64,000 bases of DNA from assembly GCF_012184415.1 (NCBI RefSeq), contig NZ_VTOX01000012.1:95307-159306 (forward strand). Direction: 5' to 3'. Both the position numbers and the translations under genes were made by a program. Source of the stretch: Ramlibacter lithotrophicus (GTDB taxonomy: Bacteria; Pseudomonadota; Gammaproteobacteria; Burkholderiales; Burkholderiaceae_C). Every line of letters starts with the position of its first letter. The stretch's first letter is position 1. Below the pieces are notes generated by a model. It was given only the letters and a program-made list of their open reading frames with translations. It ran no database searches and was not told the DNA's origin. Shown here in pieces: positions 56,241 through 63,936 of this stretch.

Positions 56241-58822
56241 GCGGCCTCCGTTCGTGTTCCCAGCGGCACCCGCAGCGTGACGACCGTGCCCTGGCCGGGA
56301 AAGCCCTCGACCGTCACCTGCCCTCCGACCGCCGCCGCGCGCTCCTGCATGCCCAGCAGGCCGAGGGTGGCGCGGCCGGGATGGGTTGGCTGCGCCAGCC
56401 CCTTGCCATTGTCCCTGACCTCGACCGTGAGCCAGCCCGGCTGGCCCAGGACGGCGATGTCGACCCGGGTGGCGGCGGCATGGCGCGCGATGTTGGTCAG
56501 CGCCTCCTGCACCACGCGGTAGACGGCCGTCGCCAGCGCCGGGTCGGCCAGGGCTTCGTTGGGCACGTCGCTCACGAGCTCGTAGCGTGCGCCCATGCGC
56601 CGGCAGATCTCGCCGGCCTGCGCCTCGAGCGCCGGCAGCAGGCCCAGGTCGTCCAGCACCCGCGGACGCAGCCGGCGCGCGATGTCGCGCGTGGTACGGA
56701 CCAGGCCATCGATCTGGGCCTGCATGCCGCGGATGCGCTCGGCGGCCGCGGGTTCGTCGGCCGCCAGCCGCGCGTGCAGCGTGGCCAGGTCCAGCTTCAG
56801 GCCGGCCAGGGCCTGGCCGAGCTCGTCGTGCAACTCGCGCGAGAGCCGGCTGGACTCTTCCTCCCGCAGTCGGTCCATGCGGGCGGCGAGCGCCCGCAGC
56901 TGCTCGTTCGACTCGGCCAGCCGCTCCAGCAGGTGCTGGCGCTCCGTGACGTCCTGCGCCGTGCCGCTGACACGCACCGGGCGTCCGTCCTGGCCAAGCT
57001 CGGTTTCGCCCTTGCACTCGATCCAGGTGATCGTGCCGTCGGGGTCGCGCACGCGCAGCTGCTGGCGCGCCGCGCGCGGCTCCTGCAGCGACCACACGCC
57101 GCCGGGCGCCAGCGCGCAGCGGTCGGCCGGGAGCAGGGCATGGGCCAGCTCCGCCAGCGGCACCGGTCCGGCGGGCGGGCCGCAGCGGAACAACCGGCGC
57201 ATTTCGTCGGAGCAGGCAACGCTCGCATGCGCCAGATCCAACTCCCAGCTGCCGATGCTGGCTCGCGCCTGCGCCAGCCGCAGCCCGGCCTCGCTCCTGC
57301 GCAGGGCTTCGACGGCTCGCCGCTGGTCGTCCAGCAGGTTCAGCAAGGCCAGGCGTGACCGCCCGTTGTCCGCGGCCGGCGGTTCGCAGGCACCGTCCGT
57401 GTCGGCCGCGGCCGCCGCGGCGCCGCCGAACCGCGGCGGCAGCCCGCGGGCCGCCAGCAGCCGGTCGACGGTCGCCTTGAGCTCGGCCACCCGCTCCTCC
57501 CGGCCCACCGTCAGCTCGTGCCAACGCCGCAGCTCCGCCAGCTGTTGGCGGTCGCGCTCCTGCGCCTGCTTGCGCGCCGTGATCTCGGTGGCCACCCCGC
57601 GCATCCGCACCGCCGTGCCGGCCGCGTCGAACTCGAATTCGCCGCAACCTTCGATCCAGTGCACGCTGCCGTCGGGCCAGACGACGCGAAACTCATGGGT
57701 GAAAGGTTCCCGCGCCACCATGCAGCGGCTCACCTCGGCGTTCATTGCCGCCAGGTCCTGCGGGTGGACCCGCGCGCCGAAGGACGCGTAGGTGCCGTCG
57801 AACTCGCCCGCCGCATATCCCCACAAGGCCTCGTGCCGCCGCGACCAGATGATGCGGCCGGTCGGGATGTCCCAGTCGTAGGTGCCCATGTGCGCGGCGT
57901 CCAGCGCCAGCCGCAGGCGCTCCTCGCTCTCGCGCAGCGCCGCCTCCGCCTCCTTGCGCACCGTGATGTCGTGGAAGTAGATCGACAATCCGTTGGGCGA
58001 CGGATAGACGACGTTCTCGAACCAGCGGTCGTAGGGGCCGTAGTAGCTCTCGAAGTGCAGCGGCTTCTGCTCGTCCATCGCCCGCTCGTAGGCCAGGTGG
58101 AAAGGCTGGCCTACGCCTTCGGGGAACTCGGTCCAGATGTGCTTGCCGAGCAACTGCGCCGGCTCGCGCCCGAACAGTTCGCCGGCCTTGGCATTCACGT
58201 ACGTGTAGCACCAGTTGCGGTCGAGCGCGACGAAGGCATCGGTCACCCGCTCGAAGGCCTGGCTCAGTTGCGCCCGTGCCGACTCCGCCAGCGCCTCGGC
58301 CTGCCGCCGCGCAGCCATGTCGGTCTCCAGCTGCCGGTTGGCCCGTTCCAGCTGCGCGGTCTTCTCCTCCAGCTTGCGCACCAGCACTTCGCTGTACTGG
58401 CGCATGTGGTCCTCGCCGGCGGGCACGGGGGTGGCCAGTGGCGGCGCCGGCCAGCGGCGCTCGAGGACGGTGTCCAGCAGCCTGAGCAGGTCTTGCGGTT
58501 CCTGGGGCTTGAGGACGAACGCCGCGGCCCCGAGGTCGCGCGCCAGCCGCTCGTCGTCGGGATCGGTATAGGTCGCGGTGTACACCACGAACGGCACGCC
58601 GCGCAGCCGCTCGTCGGCCTCCCAATGGCGCAGCAGCGTGTAGCCGTCCATCACCGGCATCAGCAGGTCCGAGACCACGATGTCCGGCACCGTCGCGCGG
58701 GCGCTCGCCAGGGCCTGCGCGCCGTCGGCCGCCTCGTCGACCGCCCAGCCGCGTGCCTGCAGGACCGCGCGCAGCAGGTACCGGTTCTCGGCGCGATCGT
58801 CGACGACGAGCGCCCGCGTCAT
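56237..58822 (-). CDS. receiver-PAS-PAS-PAS-HisKA_3 hybrid sensor kinase
   Basis: An 861-residue soluble kinase. Residues 1-125: intact receiver (ALVVDDR, D52 in VVSDLLMPVMDG, K in LKPQEP). Then a coiled coil (about 140-180), PAS domains at about 187-288, 303-418 and 515-628, HisKA_3 with H665 in SRELHDELGQALAG, and an HATPase domain (about 735-858) of NarX/DegS type (EALTNIARHA, DNGKGL, LGLLGMQERA). An N-terminal rather than C-terminal receiver means it can take phosphate from the upstream kinase as well as sense through PAS. It overlaps both neighbours by 4 bp. Confidence 0.94.
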   Translation of the reverse strand: MTRALVVDDRAENRYLLRAVLQARGWAVDEAADGAQALASARATVPDIVVSDLLMPVMDGYTLLRHWEADERLRGVPFVVYTATYTDPDDERLARDLGAAAFVLKPQEPQDLLRLLDTVLERRWPAPPLATPVPAGEDHMRQYSEVLVRKLEEKTAQLERANRQLETDMAARRQAEALAESARAQLSQAFERVTDAFVALDRNWCYTYVNAKAGELFGREPAQLLGKHIWTEFPEGVGQPFHLAYERAMDEQKPLHFESYYGPYDRWFENVVYPSPNGLSIYFHDITVRKEAEAALRESEERLRLALDAAHMGTYDWDIPTGRIIWSRRHEALWGYAAGEFDGTYASFGARVHPQDLAAMNAEVSRCMVAREPFTHEFRVVWPDGSVHWIEGCGEFEFDAAGTAVRMRGVATEITARKQAQERDRQQLAELRRWHELTVGREERVAELKATVDRLLAARGLPPRFGGAAAAAADTDGACEPPAADNGRSRLALLNLLDDQRRAVEALRRSEAGLRLAQARASIGSWELDLAHASVACSDEMRRLFRCGPPAGPVPLAELAHALLPADRCALAPGGVWSLQEPRAARQQLRVRDPDGTITWIECKGETELGQDGRPVRVSGTAQDVTERQHLLERLAESNEQLRALAARMDRLREEESSRLSRELHDELGQALAGLKLDLATLHARLAADEPAAAERIRGMQAQIDGLVRTTRDIARRLRPRVLDDLGLLPALEAQAGEICRRMGARYELVSDVPNEALADPALATAVYRVVQEALTNIARHAAATRVDIAVLGQPGWLTVEVRDNGKGLAQPTHPGRATLGLLGMQERAAAVGGQVTVEGFPGQGTVVTLRVPLGTRTEAA

Positions 58823-59205
58823 GGCGCCCCCCCGGCCGGGCCAGCCAGGTGGCGCCGCACCTCCGACATGAACGTGTCGATGTCGATCGGCTTCTCGATG
58901 TAGCCGTCGCAGCCGGCGGCCAGCGCCTTCTCGCGATCGCCGCTCATCGCGTAGGAGGTCACGGCCACGATCGGCACGCCAGGCTGGCAACCGGTGTCGC
59001 GCAGCGCGCGCGCGACGGCATAGCCGTCCATGCCGGGCAGCTGGATGTCCAGCAGGATCACGTCGAACCGCTGCTCGCGCGCGAGTGCGAGGGCCGCCGG
59101 TCCGTCGGCGGCGTGGGTGACCAGGCACCCGTTGCGCTCCATCAGGAACGTGACGAGGTAACGATTCTGCTCGTTGTCCTCGACCAGCAGCACGCGGGTC
59201 GTCAT
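58819..59205 (-). CDS. DivK-like single-domain response regulator
   Basis: A 128-residue receiver with full machinery: LLVEDNEQNR (acidic pair), D53 in VILLDIQLPGMDG, T in VAVTSYAM and K in IEKPID. The sequence resembles DivK and similar phosphorelay receivers. It sits between two kinase genes with 4-bp overlaps on both sides. A shuttle between the CHASE3-type kinase and the hybrid kinase is the simplest reading. Confidence 0.93.
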   Translation of the reverse strand: MTTRVLLVEDNEQNRYLVTFLMERNGCLVTHAADGPAALALAREQRFDVILLDIQLPGMDGYAVARALRDTGCQPGVPIVAVTSYAMSGDREKALAAGCDGYIEKPIDIDTFMSEVRRHLAGPAGGAP

Positions 59206-60704
59206 GCCGACGCTCCCGGGGCAAGAGGGAGGGTGAGGGTAAAGACACTGCCCCGGCCCGGCTCCGAGCTCGCGGCCATGCTGCCGTCCATGAGCTCGGC
59301 CAGCCGGCGGCAGATCGCCAGCCCGAGGCCGCTGCCTTCCTGCTCGCGGGCCAGGCCGGTGTCCACCTGCCGGAACGGCGTGAACAGTTGCGCCAGGTCG
59401 TCGGCGGCGATCCCGACGCCGGTGTCGGCCACGCGAACGCAGGCGCGACCGTGCTGCAGGTCCGCGCTGATGCGGATCTCGCCGGCGGCGGTGAACTTCA
59501 CCGCGTTGCCAAGCAGGTTCAGCAGGATCTGCTGGACGCGCCGGCGGTCGCCGAGCACCGCGTGCACTTGCGGCGCCACGCTGACGACCAGCCCCAGCTG
59601 CTTGCGTTCGGCCAGCGGCCGCACCACGGCGACCGCCGCGTCGATGGCTTCGCTCAGGTCCACCGGTTCGCGCTGGACCTTGAGCTCGCCGGCCTCGATC
59701 CTGGAGATGTCCAGCACGTCGTTGATCAGGCCCAGCAGGTGCCTGGAGCTGTTGCGCACCATTTCGAGCTGCTTGCGCTGTTCGGCGTTGAGCGGACCGG
59801 CAAGGTCCTGAAGCAGGATGGCGGTGAACCCGATGATCGAATTCAGCGGCGTGCGCAACTCGTGCGACATCGTCGCGAGGAAGGCCGACTTGACCCGGTC
59901 GGCGGCCTGGGCGCGCGCGGTCGCCACTTCCAGTTCGTCATTCTTGAGGCGCAGCTCCTGCGCGCTGCGCTGCCGTTCGACCAGGTCGTCGGCCAGTTGC
60001 GCGTTGGCTTCGCGCAGCGCAGCGGCCGCCTGGCGCCGCTGCGTGATCTCGCGGCGCAGCCAGGCGAACCCCGCCACCAGCAAGCCCACGCTGAGGGCGC
60101 CGGCGGCCGGAAGCATCACGAGCCCCCGCTGGAGCCTGGCGTCGGCATTTGCGGTCCGCGCGTCCAGCAGGCCGGTCAGTGTCGCCTCGTGCCGGCCCAC
60201 CGCCACCCGCAAGGCCCCCAGCGTCGCGGCCTCGGGAAGAGGCTCCCGCAGCGCCCCCTCCATGGCACGCGTTGGCGGCGCCGCAGCCCGGGCCAGCTGG
60301 TCCAGCCGCTGCTGCGCGAGCTGCTCGATGCGGGCCTGCGCGGCATTCGCCGCGGCATGCCCCTGCCCGAGCCGCCGCAGCGCCGCGAGGTGGGCGTGCG
60401 CGACCTGCCGAGCGTCCGCGACGCCCGCGAGGTGCGCACCGTCTCCGGTCGACCGGTACGCCAGCAACGCAATCTCGGCTTCCTGCAGTTCCGAATACAG
60501 CCCGTTCAGTTCGACCAGCAGCTTGCGGGTCTGGGTGCGCTCCGCCGAAAGGGCACGGACTTCCAGCGAGTTGGCCAGCACGTCGATGCCCAGCGCCGCG
60601 AGTATCAGCAAGGCGGCCACGAAGCCGGCCGTGATGCCGCGCAGGCCGTGGGCCTGGTCGGACGGCGGAAGGCCGGAGGAAGCGAGCGTCTGGGTTGGCG
60701 GCAC
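59202..60704 (-). CDS. membrane sensor histidine kinase with CHASE3-like sensor
   Basis: A 500-residue inner-membrane kinase. Membrane helices at about 24-44 and 196-216 enclose a helical CHASE3-like periplasmic sensor of about 150 residues. A coiled coil leads to HisKA with H281 in FLATMSHELRTPLNSI. The HATPase boxes are LLGNAVKF, VADTGVGI and GSGLGLAICRRL. It heads the four-gene operon. It may be transcribed from the 202-bp gap to the divergent deaminase gene, where no clear promoter was seen. The signal is unknown. Confidence 0.94.
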   Translation of the reverse strand: MPPTQTLASSGLPPSDQAHGLRGITAGFVAALLILAALGIDVLANSLEVRALSAERTQTRKLLVELNGLYSELQEAEIALLAYRSTGDGAHLAGVADARQVAHAHLAALRRLGQGHAAANAAQARIEQLAQQRLDQLARAAAPPTRAMEGALREPLPEAATLGALRVAVGRHEATLTGLLDARTANADARLQRGLVMLPAAGALSVGLLVAGFAWLRREITQRRQAAAALREANAQLADDLVERQRSAQELRLKNDELEVATARAQAADRVKSAFLATMSHELRTPLNSIIGFTAILLQDLAGPLNAEQRKQLEMVRNSSRHLLGLINDVLDISRIEAGELKVQREPVDLSEAIDAAVAVVRPLAERKQLGLVVSVAPQVHAVLGDRRRVQQILLNLLGNAVKFTAAGEIRISADLQHGRACVRVADTGVGIAADDLAQLFTPFRQVDTGLAREQEGSGLGLAICRRLAELMDGSMAASSEPGRGSVFTLTLPLAPGASA

Positions 60705-60906
60705 GGCGGAGCGACCGGAAGGGCCTGGCCGCTCTCACCGCAGCGGCACGTACGGATCATTCTGGTCAGCGCCTGCGCCGTTTCGGTTGACTTGCGTCAA
60801 TTCCCCCAGGCCCGGCCCCGCCGGCACCGGCGCGCATGCCGGCGGCCGGCCGGTGGGGCTGGTGCTAGGATTGCCCGTCCCCACGACCGAGCCTTGCGCA
60901 AGAAGA

Positions 60907-61461
60907 ATGTGCCCCACGAATGCTGCGCCGCCAGTAGCGCTGATCGATTGGCATTCCATGTTCATGGGCGTTGCCCTGCTGGCGTCCGCTCGCTCCAAGG
61001 ACCACAGGACGCGCAATGGCGCCTGCATCGTCACGCCGGACAACCGGATCATCGGCGTGGGGTACAACGGGCTTCCGCGGGGTTGCGACGACCAGGACCC
61101 GGTCTACTGGGCCGATGACGACGACGACCCGTTCCATTCGCGGCACAGCTACGTCGTCCATGCGGAAATCAACGCGACCCTCAACTGCGTCGTCCTGCCC
61201 TTGACGGACGCGACCATCTACACGACCCAGTTTCCCTGTCCCCGCTGCGCCCAGGCCATCATCCAGGCCGGGATCCGCAGGGTGATCTATCTGCGCGAGA
61301 AGATGCATCACGCGCGCGCCAATGCAGCCGCGGTCAAGATGTTCGGTGCCAGCGGCGTCGCGTGCGAGGCACTGGAAGCGGTGGATCCAGGCGCCCTCGA
61401 ATGGTCCACGCGACTTGCCACTTTCATCGCCAGCGGCAGCTCGAGCGACGAGGACGTCTGA
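60907..61461 (+). CDS. deoxycytidylate deaminase family protein
   Basis: A 184-residue zinc deaminase of the dCMP/ComEB type. The zinc site is H85-A-E87 in VVHAEINAT, and PCPRC (C111, C114). RTRNGACIVTPDNRIIGVGYNGLPRG (in two parts) is the substrate-loop region. It turns dCMP into dUMP for dTMP synthesis or acts on a related nucleotide. AAGAAG before the ATG is a usable ribosome site. It is the last gene with core-genome character before the accessory region. Some phages and defence systems carry relatives, but nothing here points to that. Confidence 0.9.
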   Translation: MCPTNAAPPVALIDWHSMFMGVALLASARSKDHRTRNGACIVTPDNRIIGVGYNGLPRGCDDQDPVYWADDDDDPFHSRHSYVVHAEINATLNCVVLPLTDATIYTTQFPCPRCAQAIIQAGIRRVIYLREKMHHARANAAAVKMFGASGVACEALEAVDPGALEWSTRLATFIASGSSSDEDV

Positions 61462-61469
61462 TTACGCGG

Positions 61470-61800
61470 TGGCCGCATGCCGATCGACCAGATCGCACGC
61501 TCGGTTTCGATCATGTCGGGTGATGAAGGCGTAGTCGCCCTTGGACTTCGGCGGCATGCCGCGCCAGAAGCGGCTGTAGCGGTCGGCCTCGACCTCCTTC
61601 CCGCCCCATTTGTCGAGGCTGAAGGGAGGGTGGGAGGGTTGGCTACGAGCACGTTGAAGCCCACCAGGCGGTCGGCTTCCACCGGCGCCGGGCTGTTGAG
61701 GGTGTCGCCCCATTCGACGCGGGCCTCGCGGTGCTTCCTCTTTCCCACCTCCAGGAGCGCGTTTCTCGCGGCGAGCTGTAATCGCCCTCTGTCCGAAATC
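61470..61800 (-). pseudogene. type I restriction methyltransferase (HsdM) remnant with frameshifts
   Basis: On the minus strand, pieces of an HsdM catalytic domain can be read in alternating frames. One frame gives KHREARVEWGDTLNSP then LVGFNVLVANPP, with the N6-adenine methylase motif NPP. The next gives SLDKWGGKEVEADRYSRFWRG and PKSKGDYAFI, and the first frame again gives MIETERA. At least two frameshifts are needed, and both ends of the gene are missing. It is a decayed fragment from a former type I restriction locus. The rest of the 483-bp interval 61462-61944 holds only the promoter described next. Confidence 0.75.
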
Positions 61801-61900
61801 CGGCGCCCTTTTCGGACAGATAGGCCGGTCCGTTAAGAATTCACCCACTGATTCTTCACGCGACCGACGCCGGGCCACTGGTGGCGCGCATACCGGCCCC

Positions 61901-61941
61901 TTGTTTTTGCCACAAATACATGCTATTTTTTGTGGCAAAAA
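61901..61941 (+). promoter_or_regulatory. promoter with 13-bp perfect inverted repeat upstream of the DUF6088 gene
   Basis: An A+T-rich patch. The arms TTTTTGCCACAAA (61904-61916) and TTTGTGGCAAAAA (61929-61941) are perfect inverted repeats with a 12-bp spacer. Within it is an extended -10, TGC-TATTTT (61921-61929), with TTGTTT 17 bp upstream as -35. The predicted start of transcription (about 61936) is only some 9 nt before the ATG. AbiEi-type antitoxins are known to repress their own promoter at inverted repeats; this fits. Confidence 0.65.
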
Positions 61942-61944
61942 TAA

Positions 61945-62556
61945 ATGGGCAAGCATAGCGAATCCGTCGACACCCAGGTTCTCAGGCGCATCGAGTCGCA
62001 GGGGCCGGGCTGGGTGTTCACGCCGCACGACTTCACCGATCTGGGCAGCCGCACGGCCGTGGCCACGGCGCTCAAGCGCCACAAGGCGGCAGGCACCATC
62101 CGCCAACTGGGCCGGGGCCTCTACGACGTGCCGCGGGTGCACCGCGTGCTTGGCACGCTGTGGCCCGACATCGAAACCATCTCACAGGCCCTGGCTCGCA
62201 AGGACGGCTTGCGCCTGCAACCCACTGGCGTGTACGCGGCCAACCTGCTGGGCCTGTCGGAGCAGGTGCCGGCAAAAGTGGTCATCCTCACCGACGGCGC
62301 TACGCGCACGGTGCAGGCGGGCCGCACCCAGATTACGCTCAAGCGCACCACTCCGCGCAACATGGCCGCGGCCGGCCGACTGAGCGGTCTGTTGATCCAG
62401 GCGCTGCGCAGCCTGGGCGCCGGCAACGTCACGGCCGGGCACATCGCGCAACTGCGCCAGCGCCTGCCCGCGGCGCAGCGCGCCGAGGTCTTGAAGGACA
62501 TCCATGCCACGCCGGTCTGGATGCACGCCCATCTGCGCGAAGTGGCACGGCAATGA
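61945..62556 (+). CDS. DUF6088 / AbiEi-type antitoxin-like protein
   Basis: A 203-residue protein. The N-terminal 75 residues form a winged-helix part (RRIESQGPGWVFTPHDF, then TALKRHKAAGTIRQLGRGLYDVPR), typical of AbiEi-type antitoxins. The rest matches DUF6088 (ALARKDGLRLQPTGVYAANLLGLS and ITLKRTTPRNM). Its stop overlaps the start of a second gene by 4 bp, the standard antitoxin/toxin layout. That toxin gene is cut to 34 codons. The mRNA leader would be very short with no Shine-Dalgarno. Base composition is below that of the core genes. Confidence 0.88.
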   Translation: MGKHSESVDTQVLRRIESQGPGWVFTPHDFTDLGSRTAVATALKRHKAAGTIRQLGRGLYDVPRVHRVLGTLWPDIETISQALARKDGLRLQPTGVYAANLLGLSEQVPAKVVILTDGATRTVQAGRTQITLKRTTPRNMAAAGRLSGLLIQALRSLGAGNVTAGHIAQLRQRLPAAQRAEVLKDIHATPVWMHAHLREVARQ

Positions 62557-62657
62557 ACCAGGCCTTTACGCAATTGACCGACGACGACCGCAGGCTCGCC
62601 GTCGCGAACGCCGCGCTGGCGCTAGGGATCGAAGCGGTGATCCTCGAAAAGGACTGA
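62553..62657 (+). pseudogene. 5' stump of an AbiEii-type nucleotidyltransferase toxin gene
   Basis: A 34-codon frame beginning MNQAFTQLTDDDRRLA and ending VILEKD before a stop. The start of AbiEii-like toxins looks like this, with LEKD leading into the first catalytic block, which is missing. The ATG overlaps the antitoxin stop by 4 bp. Beyond about 62644 the sequence becomes IS1595-type transposase, so the toxin was cut by an insertion or recombination. The toxin cannot be active. Confidence 0.75.
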
Positions 62658-63132
62658 GAAGGGGCGCGGCTACGAGCACAAGAACAAAGTGCTTGCGCTG
62701 GTGGATCGCACTACCGGCCAAGCCCGCGCGATGGTTATTGACGACCTGAAGGCTTCTACTCTGCTGCCGCTGCTGAAGGCGAACATTTCGCCCGACGCCC
62801 GCGTCCTCACCGATGAAGCGGGCCAGTACAGGAGCGTGTCACAGCACTTCGCTGGCGGTCACGGTTTCACCCGCCACGGTGCAGGCGAATACGTGTCCAA
62901 GGAAGACCCCACCGTCCACACCAACACCATCGAAGGCTACTTCTCGACCTTCAAGCGCGGCATGGTCGGCGTGTACCAGCACTGCTCACACCATCACCTG
63001 AATCGCTACCTCTCCGAGTTCAATTTCAGGTACAACCACCGCATGAAGCTTGGCCTCAACGACTGGGATCGCGCCGAGGCGATCCTGCAAGGCGTCAAGG
63101 GCAAGCGGCTCACCTATCAAACGACTCATTGA
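62644..63132 (+). pseudogene. IS1595-family transposase, C-terminal fragment
   Basis: A frame with IS1595/ISXO2-type features: VLALVDRTTGQARAMVIDDL, VLTDEAGQYRSV (second Asp of the catalytic set), HTNTIEGYFSTFKRGMVGVY (the family's NTxEG block) and the RYNHR tail. The N-terminal half, with the zinc ribbon and first catalytic Asp, is absent. Homology begins at about 62644 with no start codon of its own; the first GTG is at 62689. Likely inactive. Left terminal repeat lost; right end not located. Confidence 0.85.
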
Positions 63133-63155
63133 TGAAGAGCCATGGAGGAATAAAC

Positions 63156-63344
63156 GTGGCAGAAAACCGAAAACCTAAACCGCCACCGGACGACCCGGAG
63201 CAATCCAAGCGTTTCGAGGAAACGGCGCGCGAGCTGGAGACAGACGAAACTGGCGCGGGGTTTGAAGAGGCGATGAAGGCGGTCGTGCCGTCTAAGCCAG
63301 AGGAAGGCCGTTCTCGTCCATCCGGGAAGCGATCTTCTGCATAA
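63156..63344 (+). CDS. small charged protein, possible IS1595 passenger
   Basis: A 62-residue frame starting at GTG 63156, which has GGAGG seven bases upstream. An in-frame ATG at 63132 lacks such a site. The sequence is very hydrophilic (ENRKPKPPPDDPEQSKRFEETARELE) and probably disordered. It lies 23 bp after the transposase stop. Its last 16 codons overlap the end of the convergent gene at 63292 and may be read-through beyond the element's end. IS1595 elements sometimes carry passenger genes. Function unknown. Confidence 0.55.
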   Translation: MAENRKPKPPPDDPEQSKRFEETARELETDETGAGFEEAMKAVVPSKPEEGRSRPSGKRSSA

Positions 63345-63936
63345 AGTGCTTTACCGCAATGAAGATCATTTCCGCCTCTTCCTCGGTGTACTTTTGATCA
63401 ATGTGCATCGTTTGATTGCGCCACGCATTCTTAACAGCGTCCAACATCGCGTACATCTCTGAGAACAAATCGGCCTCGGCCCACTTTCCGCCTTTCGCCT
63501 GACGCGCGTCCCGCATGTTCCTAAGGATGGCGCCCCAATTCCTATCGGTCGAAGCCAACACCGAGTGCCCAAGGCAGGCACTAGCTGCGCGCAACCCAGT
63601 CTCCATAACTCGCATCAGATGGAACACTGAGGCTGTTGCACGACCTAGCGCGAGACAACTACCCGCCTCAGAAAGCTCGTAATCCACGGAGGGAAACTTG
63701 GACTGAAACTGCTGACCAAACAGCGGCTGGGAGCCGTCTAAGTAGCGAACCTTTGCTGGCTCCACGACAAAGAAATTGATCGTTGAAAGCTCATCCGGTA
63801 GCCGAGACTTAATCTCTTCCAAGTGCCTTGCAACGGCGTCTCGCGAGCAGTACGGCGAGTTAAGCGTGTTCGCCTGTTGATGATCACTGAAAACTGACCC
63901 ACCTTTGAGGGGCGCGATCGGCCAAAACTGACCCAC
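63292..63936 (-). CDS. hypothetical HEPN-like protein with 5' end replaced by IS sequence
   Basis: A 214-residue frame. Residues from about 20 on look like a mostly helical cytosolic protein seen in accessory regions (ATASVFHLMRVMETGLRAAS, NWGAILRNMRDAR, KNAWRNQTMHIDQ). The RNxxxH-like RNQTMH block suggests a HEPN-type RNase or relative, but this is tentative. The first about 19 codons, including a GTG start at 63936, lie inside the end of an IS21-type element, so the native N-terminus is lost. Base composition is clearly lower in G+C than the core genes. Probably not functional, or a chimera. Confidence 0.5.
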   Translation of the reverse strand: MGQFWPIAPLKGGSVFSDHQQANTLNSPYCSRDAVARHLEEIKSRLPDELSTINFFVVEPAKVRYLDGSQPLFGQQFQSKFPSVDYELSEAGSCLALGRATASVFHLMRVMETGLRAASACLGHSVLASTDRNWGAILRNMRDARQAKGGKWAEADLFSEMYAMLDAVKNAWRNQTMHIDQKYTEEEAEMIFIAVKHFMQKIASRMDENGLPLA

